Source: Spirometra erinaceieuropaei
Lineage: Eukaryota > Platyhelminthes > Cestoda > Diphyllobothriidea > Diphyllobothriidae
Assembly (NCBI GenBank): GCA_902702965.1
Contig: CACRXP010000006.1
Span: forward strand, 837,299-901,298
Reading direction: 5' to 3'
DNA: 64,000 nucleotides
Of this stretch, positions 35,808 to 48,249 are shown one piece after another (the first letter of the stretch is position 1; every line of letters starts with the position of its first letter). Both the position numbers and the translations under genes were made by a program. The notes below the pieces were generated by a model. That model made no database searches. It had not been told where the DNA came from and was given only the letters and a program-made list of their open reading frames with translations.

Positions 35808-36104
35808 ACAAATGAATATTTTTGTGCATGTTTTCCATGAAATATAGTTGAATTTTAAAGGGCACAAAAAATCCATGAAAAAAAATTCATGTCATATAAG
35901 TAGTCATTTTTTATAGAATAGCGTTTGTGCATGCAGCCAGTAAGAAGTTTTTTCGAAAGCCGGCATCCCCAGGCAACTGCCGTATTATAGAGGTATGCTG
36001 CCGGATGATTGGTTTTGCAACGTTCCTTAATTAATATTTTTAAAAAGACAACGTATTTCGGAATTTTTGTTGGCATTTCATGAATTACCCCACCCACACG
36101 ACAT

Positions 36105-36205
36105 ACAATACTTGACAGCACAGGCAGAAGCTTAAAGCCCTGACACGCGTTTCGCAGATGTACTGCCGCTGCTTGCATCAATGGGTCCCCCGGCGTAGAT
36201 ACTCG
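36105..36205. repeat. Dispersed repeat R1, first part (copy 2)
   Basis: Near-identical to 22408-22510. Confidence 0.5.
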
Positions 36206-36414
36206 GGCTCTGAAATTGCAGCCTTTTAATTTCCGCATCAGTTAAGTTTTAACTTAAAATAAATCACTCTATTTCAGACTTGTAAGCTCAGACTAAATTT
36301 TGACATTTGAAAAGATAGGCTTTCCGGAACAGGTTTATTTAAATGCTGCCGTTTTAAAAAGCTGCGTTGACTCTTCATTGTCAAATCGTGAAATGCACTT
36401 AATCGCTCAGGAAT

Positions 36415-37479
36415 TTAATTTAAAGGGGCATGCTGTTTTGGTCGGCCCCATGCTGACCGATTCTTCAATCCTTTCGCTGCCTCGGCCACTCGGGAGATAA
36501 TTAACGGGCGTTTCGCCTGTGTAATTTGTGACTCACCACTCCGTCGAAGGGAGCTGATTGAACCTTTGTCAGGCGGTCGGTCTGGCGGTTCTTGTTCTTC
36601 CTTACCGAGTAAACTCAGCGTCCGTCTATCTCCGTACGACCTTCTTAAGTCCGGAGTGGTTGTTTGGTCCTGAGCTCTACGACTGTGATGACGTAGGACT
36701 TTGTAAACTGCAGGAAGGTCCAGATGCCTGTTGATAGAATGGGCATCAGAGAACCACTCCTCGAGAGTTAGCCGTTCTGCTTTTGTGTTGCCCCGGCCTA
36801 AGATGGTAGCCCTCTGGAGGTCAGAAGTATGCCCCGTTTCTCCAACGTGTGTTGCTAATTGAGAGTTCGGGTCTAACCTCTGAACAGCCGATTTGTGCTC
36901 TTGTAGGCGAGTCTGCAATTTCCGCCAGGTTTCTCCCACATAGTTGCAGTCGCCATCATTGTAATTTATTTTGTAGATGACTGCGGAGGTTTCGGTGGGT
37001 GGCAATGGGTCCCAAGGTTGCATCAGGAGACGTCGAATTGTTGCTTGGAATCGATGGGCTATGCCTACTCTGGTGGGTTGTAACAGTCCCGAGACCGCTT
37101 CAGAGACCACATTAACGTAAAGAATGGCCCACCCGGACTTCGGGTTGCTGCTAATTTGGCCGTCGTCTGGGCACCCAACGTCCGCTTCGCTCGATGAAAT
37201 GTCTGGGATAACCATTTGACTGCAAGGTACACTCGTTCGGCCCTTTTTCTTCTGGCGTGTTGCAGTGTGTTTCGACTCTTTGGAATAGAGTGCAGACACA
37301 ACTACGTTTGTGAGAAAGACAATGGTTGCGGTTGAAGTGTAGAATCTGTTTCGTGTTGATGGATTTTCAGAATAATGTAGTTTAAAGCTGTCCAGTGGTA
37401 TACCGGCGTACAAGTACGTCAAGCAAGGGTTGTTGGCCGTTTGTTTCTGCTTCCATCGTAAATAGGATATCCACGTCAA
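36415..37479 (-). CDS. PLE GIY-YIG endonuclease reading frame (354 codons)
   Basis: Longest open frame in the window. Residues about 124-155 are the PLE linker (SEAVSGLLQPTRVGIAHR). GIY-YIG parts: VIYKINY (167-173), CNYVGET (178-184), Arg in RLQEH (191-195), Glu in LTLEEW (237-242). The usual zinc-type Cys pair of some PLE endonucleases is not evident. Residues 1-90 read the old RT region in a shifted frame, so the true N-terminus is lost and the Met is incidental. Compared with copy 1 the C-terminus extends about 20 residues into the 3' arm. Confidence 0.75.
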   Translation of the reverse strand: MTWISYLRWKQKQTANNPCLTYLYAGIPLDSFKLHYSENPSTRNRFYTSTATIVFLTNVVVSALYSKESKHTATRQKKKGRTSVPCSQMVIPDISSSEADVGCPDDGQISSNPKSGWAILYVNVVSEAVSGLLQPTRVGIAHRFQATIRRLLMQPWDPLPPTETSAVIYKINYNDGDCNYVGETWRKLQTRLQEHKSAVQRLDPNSQLATHVGETGHTSDLQRATILGRGNTKAERLTLEEWFSDAHSINRHLDLPAVYKVLRHHSRRAQDQTTTPDLRRSYGDRRTLSLLGKEEQEPPDRPPDKGSISSLRRSGESQITQAKRPLIISRVAEAAKGLKNRSAWGRPKQHAPLN

Positions 37480-37555
37480 CCGAGTTCAGTAGTTCCTTTA
37501 GGTGCTCAATGTCAGTTGTTTTGACAACGACGAAGGTGTCATCGGCATAGCGGGT
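37480..37555 (-). pseudogene. PLE RT end with YADD box (copy 2)
   Basis: Minus strand RYADDTFVVVKTTDIEHLK, with YADD at 37538-37549. It continues as LFTMEAETNGQQPLLDVLV in a frame different from the endonuclease frame, so one frameshift separates them. RT fingers and most of the palm are missing. Confidence 0.8.
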
Positions 37556-37727
37556 CGGGGCAGCGAAAAGAAAGAAAAATCAATCAGCATGACTCCGACC
37601 AACACAAAATGCCCCTTTAAATTAAATTTTTGATCGATAAAGTGCATTTTACGCTCTGACAATGAAGAGCAAACCCAGCTCTTTGAAACTGCAGCACTTA
37701 AATAAACCTGTTCCGGAGAGCTTATCT

Positions 37728-37739
37728 TCTGCTTCTTCT

Positions 37740-37774
<35 letters not shown>

Positions 37775-37775
37775 A
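37728..37775. repeat. (TCT)n microsatellite, copy 2
   Basis: TTC/TCT run longer than in copy 1; encodes spurious poly-Ser or poly-Lys frames. Confidence 0.85.
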
Positions 37776-37879
37776 AATAATCAACCCAGACATCTGAACT
37801 TTGCCAATCTTTATTTTGTCATGAATAAGTGGACCGAGGTCCATCTCAGCCCACAAGTACCCAAATATGCTGACTTACT

Positions 37880-40124
37880 CTAAGTTAACGATTATATTCT
37901 ACGGAAACTAAAACGCCTCGAGACGAACGTCTGTTTGTTGCTGATTTGAGAATGAAATTAAAGAAACGGGATTTCTTATATTTTCAGGCCTTAAAGCTGA
38001 ACGACTCTATTCCTCTACCAGCCTACTAAGTATATGCTCAGTGTTTACGGCAGAAAAAGAATTTAACTTATGAACCAGAAGATAATGGACGGAGACAACT
38101 ACTGCCTATGCTTTTTTGGTCATCCCGTCCACAAAATGCAGCGCTACGATCATTTACTGCCCTTGATCTGTGGTTTTTTCATCAGGACGTCGTAAACCTC
38201 GTAAGGCCTAATAAAGGATTGAGATAACACATGTTCAGCTTTTGGGCCTCTGGATTCGAATTAGTGCAGCGAGTCACGACAGCGCACGTGGTGTCCCGAG
38301 GCGACCAATACACTTCGCATATGACGATGCGTACGCAATGTAAATTGCCTGATTGAATTTGCGACGAGCATGAAGAGCACATGGGATGGTAATTCAGAAA
38401 TGCAATGGTTCAGTGCGTCGTCAATGGCAGGTTTTGCATGAGCGCCATCCCATTTGCCCAAACTGTCTTAACGAAGAGGGAACATTGTCTCTCTCTCCCT
38501 CTCGCATGGGGATGCTATTGATCTGGTATGTCCCCACCCGCAGCTTGATTGCGTTTGGGTAAGACAAAGTGCTTTCTTAAGTACCTAGACATAGCGCGGG
38601 TCTATGTCTGAAAAACGAAGCGACGCCATACCTTAGATGCCAGAAATTGGTAGTCACCAATGACATTTCACAGAATGCATCTCAGACAACGCCACCGACT
38701 ATCCAACATACAGTATATGAGTTAACTCATAAAACTTGATCAGAAAACGTGGTATACAAATTTTCGGTCGTCTTAAACGTAACACTCTTTGCTTGCTCGT
38801 TCATCCATCCCGTGTAAATGCATTCGTCTTGTTCAGAAAATGTGTTTACGCAAGTTTATCAAGAAAAATGTCCGTATATCTAAACCAAAATGAAGGTTCC
38901 GATAGATTCGGGCAATTTCCATGCTGATACCTGTCCTAGACTTTAGTTGCTTTACTTTGAAAGAGTAAAAATTAATCTCAAAGATTTACTACATAGCGTC
39001 TGCTGCACTTGAAAATTGATTTGTTATCTAGAGGTAACCACAGAAACCAGTTTGTCAAAACCCCGGATATTTCTGTGAAACCATGCGCTTTATCGACCTC
39101 TGTGATTTCGTGATTTTAACAGTATTTTGCCGTTGGACAAATTCCACGGTTTGACACCAAAGCTACCTTCCCTGAATATTCATTTTCAGTTGTAAACATA
39201 CGACACATCATGTATCATGTAGTTCGGCTTCTGCGCATACGTAATTTAGAAAGGAAACGAGGAAAACTCTAACAGTTTCAGCATAATATTAGTACTTTCT
39301 CTACACTCCGTCGTTAATTCATAATCTAAAAGCAGAATCCCACAGTGAGCAAAGATAGCGACACTGGACTCAATATAAATGTTCGACTTTGTGTCTTCAA
39401 CAGAAACATATCGGCCGTTTTTAGCCCAGTAAACTAAAGGCCAAAAGTACCGAAAGCTTTCTTGGCCTCACGTTGAAAGATGCAAAGTTCGCAGTCATTC
39501 GTCACCGGAATGCAACATAAGAGCGCGCTTTTTAACCGATCCGAGTCATATTCGTTGCTGACGATCTTTGTGGACTTTCATTTCATTGGTCGATGAGGTT
39601 TCGTGTTTGGGTGAGTCTTCGAATGTGGCTCAACCGACCATCTGCATCAGAAGGGCCGCCCAGCCACTCGCTACATCAGTAAATGTCCTTCAGAAATATT
39701 GTATTTTAAAAGGTTTGCCAAACACATAAGATGGAATCCGTCTTTATGGGCATTCAAATAAAGACACTGAACATCACGAGGTATTCAGTGGTATTTTTAA
39801 ACTGGTCTGAAATTAAACATAATATCTGGCAAAAGAAAGTTAAATTCAATTACGCGAAATAAAAGCCCTCTTTATGTTCACATAATGGCATTTTTACGAT
39901 TATGTCTGCGAAGCCTATTTAAATGCTTTGGCTAGATGTGTCTATGTAGCGGCACCTGAAGTAAACAAACTCCAGCGGCCTGTAATACGGGACAGTTAGT
40001 AATAGGGTTTTTACAGGTAGGGCTACGAAAAGCACTTGCGACGACTCCAAGCAGTTGTGTGCAAAAAAGCTATTGGGAAGGCGAGGTTGCACTTTGAGTG
40101 GTGGAGAAATAGTTGCCTTAACCC
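37880..40124. other. Anonymous DNA inside duplication copy 2
   Basis: Paralogue of 24180-26394; no gene recognised. Confidence 0.5.
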
Positions 40125-40190
40125 CTAGTCCCAACCCTAACCTTCAACCCCTAACTCTAACCACTAACCCTAACCCCAAACCCAACAGTG
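40125..40190. repeat. Short telomere-like tract, copy 2
   Basis: CCCAACCCTAACC, CCTAACTCTAACC and similar units; cleaner CCCTAA register than copy 1. Followed by GGCTACATAATCACAT. Confidence 0.7.
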
Positions 40191-40199
40191 ATGTGTGCA

Positions 40200-41371
40200 T
40201 CGGGTGAGGCTACATAATCACATATTTCTAATTATTTAGTCATCGGCTGGTCTGACAACACGTTGCACTATGAAAATTCTTATACTCACGACTCTTCTGT
40301 TGGCAATATCAATAAAAATCCCCTTTGCACCTGTGAATCGAATCCAAATTAATGCAATCGTGAAAAAATTAAACAAGTTCATAGAAGATCATATCGGAAT
40401 CTATAATCACAATGTAGGTTGTTATCAAACCTCCTTACCTGACATTACACTACATTTGAACCTCACAAAAACGCAGGCGTTAAACGTCATTCTATTTGTT
40501 TTGTAATAATTAATCGTTGTTTTGTTTGAGCAGACATTTCACGCGACTAAAACTGAAACGTACTCAATTACAACCATTTTTGACGCTTTTGGAATTTTAT
40601 ATTCCTCTGAAGTAAATTGTACTTCTAAACGGCGTAATATTACCCTTGATATCTCTTCCATGTGTTTAATCTCCACAAAGTTGTTTTTATTAACACATAT
40701 ATTATGGCAATCCTTCATAAATTCCGGCTCCTTCCGTCGGTCTGACCGTTGTCACCGACGATGTCTATCGTGTGCTCCACGATATTGTGACAACGGGCAC
40801 GGTGATTTGTGAGTAACTTAGGTTATAGTGGTAGTGGACTTGTACAGCATATACCTCACCTTCTTCTTCCTCTCTGCCAAAGTCCGATGTTAAGACACAG
40901 TCAAGAAGACCGAGGGCAGAGATAGGCGCAGCTGGCTGGCACGGACAGACCAGCGCCTAGGCGTGCTATCATACCACTGGTCCATAACGGACCCTTGACC
41001 GGGGATTTAGCCATTAATAAAAATAGGTCAGAAAGAAGAGAGGAAGAGACAGATCGCTGGGCAGACATGCACACGACCAGCGGGAGCACAAGTGCGATTA
41101 GAGAACCGCCAGCGCATACCAGGCTGCGAGGACAATGGTTTTTCCGAGTCAGGGCATGACAGATGCAAACAAACCCTACAGACCAGAACGGTGACACACA
41201 GCCCTGCCCTTAGCCTGCATCATCACACTCCGTTGATTCCCCTGTTGTACGTCTGGGGGCTATAGCTTTCGTAAAATATGATAAAAGCCCATGACTACAA
41301 CACAAATATATATTTCTCTGGACGTTAAAGGACCTACATGCAGAAGAGCCCTATTTGTCCAACAACTCTTA
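40200..41371. other. Anonymous DNA
   Basis: Paralogue of 26492-27652. Frames 40270-40506 and 40522-40812 (+) are A+T-rich with no recognised domain; the first is broken in copy 1. Confidence 0.45.
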
Positions 41372-42270
41372 CAATGAGTGACAGATCTCATAGCATGTTG
41401 ACTGAAAGTCTGAAATGAGTTTTCGATTAGGAAGGATTACTTGGGCACGGTTTTAATACTTACTATCTTCCGACAAAGTTCTATACCATTTCTGACTCGG
41501 CAGGATGTCAGCTCTTGAAAGCACCGTTTCGCAATCTCCAGTGGAAACCGTGCTTTGTAAAATGTGACTGCCTAAGTAGCACGCATTTTTCACACAGATT
41601 TTCGATAGTATTGAAAACTTAGATGTATTTTATAAAAAAAAATGAACAAAACTATGCTTTTTTTCAGTCGTTTGATAAAGAATCACAGCATATTTAAAAG
41701 TATACTCGAAGTAGGAGTATAATTAAGTCTTAATAAAGTTTGTAGCTATGCGCTCTTTTAGTATTCTGCAATGTCCGTCTATACAGGATCGTATCTGTCC
41801 TTTTATCATCGCTCATCATTAAATGTACAAAATAGTCCGCGTCCCTTACAAAATTTTATTTTATGATATATTTTTAAAAGCATAGAAAAATATGTGATTT
41901 TCTTTACGTGGAACGCATGCCCCTGTGGACTGAAATCACTGAGCGCTAAAGCAACGACCGAGCAGGCTCGATATTATTCGGTAATAAGAAAATTTTTTCA
42001 AAATCTAGATATACTTCTTCTTCGAGTATACTTTTTAAATATGCCGTGATTCTCTGTCAAATGACTGAAAAAAGCATAGTTTTGTTCATGTTTTTTTAAT
42101 AAAATACATCTAAATTTGCAAGACTATCGAAAATCTGTATGAAAAATGCGTGCGTGTATAGGAGTTTGTCGGAAACAAATATGTATTATAACCGAGCCCA
42201 AGTAATCCTTCCTAATCGAAAACTCATTTCAGAATTTCAGCCAACATTTTATGAGATCAGTCACTCATTG
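41372..42270. mobile_element. Foldback element, family B (copy 2, right arm deleted)
   Basis: Ends CAATGAGTGACAG and TCACTCATTG as in copy 1, but about 90 bp are missing from the right arm near 42152, between GAAAAATGCGTGC and TATAGGAGTTTGTCGG. Confidence 0.8.
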
Positions 42271-42449
42271 CATTATTAAGTTATCCGAATGCCCTGTTCC
42301 GAAATTGTGCAGTTATCCGCTGTCGCTGGTGCACTTCGACTCAGGTATTCATGCATCCAATTTCGGTCTACGCGCATTGAACTTAGGATATACTGATCTA
42401 CTCCGAGTCCGCAGATAATTCCTGGGGAAATTAAAAAGCCTAACTTCTA

Positions 42450-42650
42450 AATTGAAATGTCTACCAGAAAACAGACGGGGAACGCTGGGGACCCTACTGA
42501 CGAGCCTAATCCCTCGCAGACGTGCCATGCAGCGGCAGTAAATCGGCGAAACACATGTGTATGCGCGTTTAGTAAGTGCCTGTGCTGCTAGTGTGGTATC
42601 CTCTTACCAACAAATTTTTTCTTATACTCGGCGTAAAAGCTGCCTTCGGG
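42450..42650. repeat. Dispersed repeat R1, second part (copy 2)
   Basis: Matches 28808-28995. Confidence 0.5.
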
Positions 42651-43030
42651 AGCCGTCTTGCGAAATGAAATACGCATGGCCAGGATGAAAGTCCTCTGAC
42701 ATTGTTAAATGTATCTGCGTGAAATAGTTGAGATTTGAGGGGTTACTAGCAGCGCGTCTACAGAGATTTGCGCTTGAATTCCGAACTGTTGAGTACACCG
42801 GATTAAGGGCAGGACTGTGCCCTTAAGTGCCAGCCAGCGGGGACACTTTGGAGCGCATCGTGTTTCTGAGGCGTGCACAGCTGTCAGCTATCTTCACTTA
42901 AAGAAAAATGAACAAAGGCGCAGCATGTGCACCTTAATAGATTACGGTTTGCATAAAAATGGTTATGCGTCCAGACTGAATATTTAGATTATCAAAAGCA
43001 AAAGGTTACATGGAGATTTTTGTTTGGATC
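42651..43030. other. Copy-2-specific 380 bp segment
   Basis: Bounded by CTTCGGG on the left and AATGTCCGC on the right, where copy 1 has only 16 bp (TTGCTGCCTTTAGTTG). No inverted ends or target duplication seen, so it may be ancestral sequence deleted from copy 1 rather than an insertion. Confidence 0.8.
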
Positions 43031-43994
43031 AATGTCCGCAGTTTATCGACTCTGGTGACTACTAAAAATAAGGCCTTGCAATCCTCAACGCGTCTTTTAT
43101 TTTTTGTCAGGTCCCTTTCTTCATTTAAGTCTAGTGATTTTGGTAATCGTAATTAATGGGATGCGGAAGAACGAATCAGAAATCGTTGCCCATTAAAGAT
43201 TCCGCGAACAGACATCTGAGGAAACGTGCGTTTAGTAATAAACGTCCCCTAGTTACATGAAAATACAAAACGTGTATGGAGAAAAATATTGTGTTGTCCA
43301 GAAAATAGGATGTACTTACAAAATTAGGAATGCCAAAGGCAAGAACATTTGGATCAGTCGCATACTCTCGATTCGTAGAAAGGTATAAACCCACCCAATC
43401 AAATAATTACAATCACACTGACCTTCAGAGGAGACCAGCTATATAATTTTTATTTAAATATCCTCCAGGAATAAGCATTGTTCAAAATATGCCAGTCGGT
43501 AAACAGCCTAATGATAAACTAATTGTTCAAAATGGCCTGACATAAGTTCGAGTAACCACCTATTTGAGTCCGGTAGAATGTCATTTGTTTGTCCTAGTAG
43601 TAGTAGATAATATGTTGAGTGACCAGTCGGTGGCTATCAAAAATGAGAAGAACGGAGCAGATGCAATAGGATGGATAACATTTTTGCATCAAAACATTTA
43701 TTCTGCTACTTTGTGGTATTTGGGAACGGTGCAATCTGGTGAGTTACAAGGCATGCTTACGTTGCACTTTTAAGTGTTCTTACTCAACTAACCAAAAGGC
43801 AGATAAGAGCGGCAGCAATTTGTCAAAACCTTAAAATTAAGACAGTTCTTGCAGGATTTCTGCCTATGCAGGGAATTGGAAGACGTAGTTGTCATGCAGA
43901 TGGCGGTTCAAATTATAGTTACGGACTCACTCGGACATGAAACTTAGTTGTCAAAGAAAAAGAACGTTACCGAGGATGACTGGTAATGAATATA
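43031..43994. other. Anonymous DNA
   Basis: Paralogue of the 29.0-29.98 kb block; no gene recognised. Confidence 0.5.
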
Positions 43995-44889
43995 CAGTCA
44001 GTGACCAACCTCATGAAATGTCAACGGAAATTCAAGAAAGAAGTTTTGATTAGAAGGGAGTTGCTTAGGTGCACTTGCACTTTGTGTACTAATAAAGCAT
44101 AGAATAAAATATTTCACTCACGTCAGAATATCGGCTTTTAAATCCACGTCGTTTCTCCAGGCAACAAAAATTGAATTCGGTATAAAAGTCTATCATGATA
44201 GTATTTTCCCTTCCATTTATTGTCGATGCAAAAAATAATATTTTGGGTTTCATTTGATAGAAACTTATATTTTCTCAAGTTATTTGTTCGGATTAACTAT
44301 ATATAAAGATTTCAAAATATAAATTTAAATTTCCAAATAATTTTGAATTCGATTCGCCTTTGAATTGCAATCTTGATTTATATTCTTCTGTCCGTAGTCT
44401 TCGTTGCTAGGAAAACCAGACGTTTTATCAAAACATTTCTATAAAAGACTCATAGAATATTGCAATGGGTGTGGATCATGTTGCGTACTTCATAAGGAAA
44501 AGTGAAAGATGCGAGTACAGAATGCTACCTTAGTGAGCATTTCGTGGTTTTACAAGGTACCATAATTTTAATCATTTTAAAACTGAAATATACCTTTCTG
44601 TCGAGTCTGAATTTTTTTAAAAAACATGAGTTGCTGCGAAATAGGTAGAAGAAAGTACCTTTTAAGTGTCTTTTGCAAAATATATTTTAAATTGAGGGAA
44701 GGCGAATTAAAAGTAATTGTTACCCAAAAGTCATCTTTTACGGAGTGCGATTTTGGCAGGCGGCCGAAAAGGAGAGCGGTCAAAACCTAGCATCCGGCTG
44801 CAACTGATGGTGCGCAGCACATCCATTTTCTCAAGCAAAAACGCATTTCGAGATTGAAGCTAAAAATGTATGGGATCGGAAACATTTTG
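43995..44889. mobile_element. Foldback element, family D (copy 2)
   Basis: Almost identical to 29986-30880, same ends and TA flanks. Confidence 0.7.
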
Positions 44890-45504
44890 TATTCAATTAA
44901 ACTTTTTCGAAAGTTCTCACAGGGTGTTTTGTAAAAAACCTATCAAGTGATTCAGCTATTTCTCAAGTAGGGATAAAGTTTAATTGGAACTAATATTGAC
45001 CCGTTTTCTGCAATGAAGGAGGAAACGCAGTTTCCTTTGCATTTAAGCCATTGTGTTATGCCTTCTGACATTAAGGGTGTTTTATGGCTAAAAATACCAC
45101 AATAGAGCAACCATGTAGATGCCAACATATTCCTCAAACGACTGATTGTACGATTGTACCGTTCCGAAAGCACATAATAACAGCAGCCGAATGACATAAA
45201 AATATCCTAACATACGCAAAAGGCTAAAACGTCCGCTTCCTTGTGGGCATATATGCGGTTGCTCATGAAGAAGTAGCTCATGACTGAAAGTGTGATTCTG
45301 CTAAGGCAAATATTCCATGTGGACGATATGACCGGTTTTCTGGACGTATGGTCGTACATATATGTAAACATATTTGAACGAATGTCAGTTTTGAAAGAAA
45401 AAATATTTCTTTATTTTGGAAATAACGTGCCAATACACATTTGGCTTAATGTGGGGTACGCTGAACAAAAAAACCAGATGACCATTGCAGCAAATCTTAA
45501 AACA
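44890..45504. other. Anonymous DNA, nearly identical to copy 1
   Basis: Paralogue of 30881-31514; about 98-99% identical by eye. Confidence 0.45.
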
Positions 45505-46037
45505 TGCATGCTTTCCTTATGGTGTTTTAAGGAGACTATGCGGGGTTCATAAAATTAAGCAGTGGATTTGAGCAATATTGTTAACTTTACAAGCCACATT
45601 GGTGAATGAAGAAACATGACGTTTTATGAACGGCGATTTCACGGTATTAAAAAATCTCACAACTGGAAAATTTTTTGAAACCGAATTATGTCCTTCTTTT
45701 AAGTATGAAATTGGAAGACGACGTGAATTTCTACCGAATAAGTGGAAGAATGTACATAAATTTTTATGTATGTTTTCCAAGATATGTGATTGGATTTTCA
45801 GGGCATAGAAAATCAACGAGAAAATTGCTTAGTACTTAAATTGTCAGTTTTCGGAGTATAGTACTTGCATGCGGCCGGGAATAAGTTCATTCGAATGCCC
45901 ACAACCTGCGGTAACCGGATCATTATAGAATTATGCTCAATGATGATTAGTTTTACAACTCTATCTTATTAATCATTTCGAGACGAAAACGCGATTGGGA
46001 ATTTCGGTTGACATTTCATGAGTTAGATCACCTACGG
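45505..46037. mobile_element. Half foldback element (family C right half), uninterrupted
   Basis: Copy-2 counterpart of 31515-32985 without the nested family A element; holds the empty TA target site at about 45759-45760. Confidence 0.7.
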
Positions 46038-46899
46038 TAAGTTGTCACATCTGTTGACGGACTTCCAGGCTGCGGCTTTTAGCGTAACGTAATAGACTAA
46101 AAGTGTGTTGGATTGTTTATAGTGAAGAATATGCCTAAAGCGACATGGGCGCAATTCCCCCAGTCAACCTCCCTCTCACTACCCTCTTCCAGGAACCAAT
46201 ACACTGCCCGAGCCGACCAATCATATAGTGTTTGGGTTGGCACAGTGACTGAGGGAGGCAGAAAACCAGACTAGACGTGACACACGCCCGATCTGATTTC
46301 CCACACCACACACTAGGCGGTTTGGATCTTATATGATAGAGAGAGAGAGTACCACAGGAGCATAGTAAGGGAGATGCAATCGAGCCTGACTCTCCATCCA
46401 CCAGTCGATCTTTCAACACCAATACGCGCAGGACTAATTACGAGGCCTGAGGCTATCGTCAGTTGGCAAACTGCCAAACCCCAAGGTGTAGCCCGTCGTG
46501 ACAGTTTCGAGCACGTCAGATTTGTTATCGTGTGAAATAGGCTGAAAGCCACGAGAGTGGATTCGCATTAGTTGATTCCAGTCTCTCTTCTCCCTCCCAC
46601 ACGCATGTTAATTATCAAAACAAGATGACCAACAGATGCTGAGATTGAATTGTCCGTCTGTGCGCGCCACATAGTTTAACTTGACTTCGGACAACATAGC
46701 AGGACTTCACACAATGGGTGGGTTATTCAGATAACACGCGCGAGAGTAATATGGGGGACACATGGGGGAGCCGAAGAACACATATTGCGGTAAGATCGCA
46801 ATTGGTGGCCAGGCCCCGTATTACGGGTGTCTGGAGAGTTTGTTTACTGGGGCTATTTTATGGGGCTCCATAATCACATCTGAGCCATTTGGCCTTAGG
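46038..46899. other. Anonymous DNA
   Basis: Paralogue of 32986-33840, about 98% identical by eye; includes (GA)n at 46335-46349. Confidence 0.45.
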
Positions 46900-47172
46900 T
46901 TTTACGTTTGAGGTTAGGATTAGGGTACCGGTTAATGGTTTTTGATTTTCGAGTTAGGATCACGCCTTTAGGCTTATGTTTTCGAATTAAGGTCAGGTTT
47001 TGAGCGTACGACAAAAATTCTGTATTACGGTTAGGTTCTTCAGTAACGACTATGTATTAATCCTCCGGTTACGTCTACGATTTCGGTAATGGTTAGGATT
47101 ACCGTTAGGGTTAACGGTTAACGTTTAAGGTTGAGGTTAAGGTTAGGGCCAAGGTTAGGATTAGGGTTAAGG
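46900..47172. repeat. Degenerate telomere-like tract, G-rich strand (copy 2)
   Basis: GGTTAGGATTAGGG-type units, same arrangement as 33841-34118. Confidence 0.7.
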
Positions 47173-47244
47173 TCGTCGCCCGCCTCTCCATTCCTGGCTG
47201 CAAACTGCGATCCAGCCGCCCTTGGTTACTTAAATGTCCCTGCC

Positions 47245-48245
47245 GGACAAACCGTTCTGCCTTGGAGGCAGTGTTGGGTGCTCATGGAATCGGTGGCCGC
47301 AACAGCAACGACAGTCTGTGGACCAGAGCAGAACACTCCCGCCTCTCCCTCAACAACACCTTCTTCTGCCTTCCGAGGTGGAAGAAGGCAACTCACCTGC
47401 ACACGGAGATGGCAGCAGCTGGACTGCGTTCTCGTCTAGAACCAAGACCGACGGAGCATGGTAAAGTCAATGGCGAACTGGGATGTCGAGAGAAGGACAA
47501 ATTCGGGTCTCATCTTCAAGATGAGGCTCCGACTGTAACCTAGAGGAGACCACAAAGTAAGCGACCACCTAATAAGCAAAATACTGTTCTGTCGAATCTG
47601 TCTGATCACCGACTGGATTTCGACAGTCCATTGACCTAGCGCTAGAAGGACGTCCAGACTGCGAACGACAACGCCGCAGTGGAGACACAGTTGTGTCAAC
47701 CATGGAACACAGTTCCCTCCACTGCCCTGGACATACTCGGCCGAGCGGGTTGTCAACCCCAATACCGGTCTGACAACGACGACTAAGAAATCAGTAATCT
47801 GCACGCTATGAAGAGTAGGCTGCATAAAACCTACACCAACTGCCGTGCCGATGCCGACAAATCAGCCTTCTTCAGACCTCGTCGTTCAATGCATCATCGG
47901 CTGCCGGAAACAAACAATGCGTGGATGGAACGCAGGGCCGAAGAAGTACAAGGATACACGGAACAAAACGAAACGAAGAGTTTCTTCACACCAAATAAGT
48001 TAGCTTACGGCCACTCAAACAAAGAAACCGCGCAGCTATTCAGCTCTGGTGAGTCAACATTTAAAGAAAAACCAGAAATTCTGAAGCGTTGGACCGATTA
48101 CTTCAGAATTGCCTTTAATTTACCCTCCACAATTTCCGACACCGCCATCAAAGAACTGGATTCTCACTTTCTCTCCGAGAAGCAATTAGAGCTGTGCAAC
48201 AACTCTCCAGCAGGAAAACATCGGAATCTGTCTCGGATCCAGTAG
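47245..48245 (+). mobile_element. RTE-type non-LTR retrotransposon, endonuclease end and linker (copy 2)
   Basis: Endonuclease C-terminal part at 47262-47430 (AVLGAHGIGGRNSNDSLW, TRAEHSRLSLNNTFFCLPR). Then a shifted piece LIFKMRLRL (about 47505). Then the linker 47660-48245: NDNAAVETQLCQPWNTVPST, SRLHKTYTNC, RRAEEVQGYTEQNE, FFTPNKLAYG and ILKRWTDYFR. This is the better copy, with about 223 bp missing in copy 1. Multiple frame changes. The matching RT half resumes at about 49340, beyond an insertion of about 1.1 kb. Confidence 0.85.
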
Positions 48246-48249
48246 AAAT

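Larger units (their letters stand above)
36290..37845 (-). mobile_element. Penelope-like element, lineage 2, with inverted 3' arms (copy 2)
   Basis: Same structure as 22600-24120: 3' arm at 36290-36480, endonuclease, truncated RT, then an inverted arm at 37555-37720. The better-kept of the two, with the RT box still reading YADD. Confidence 0.8.
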
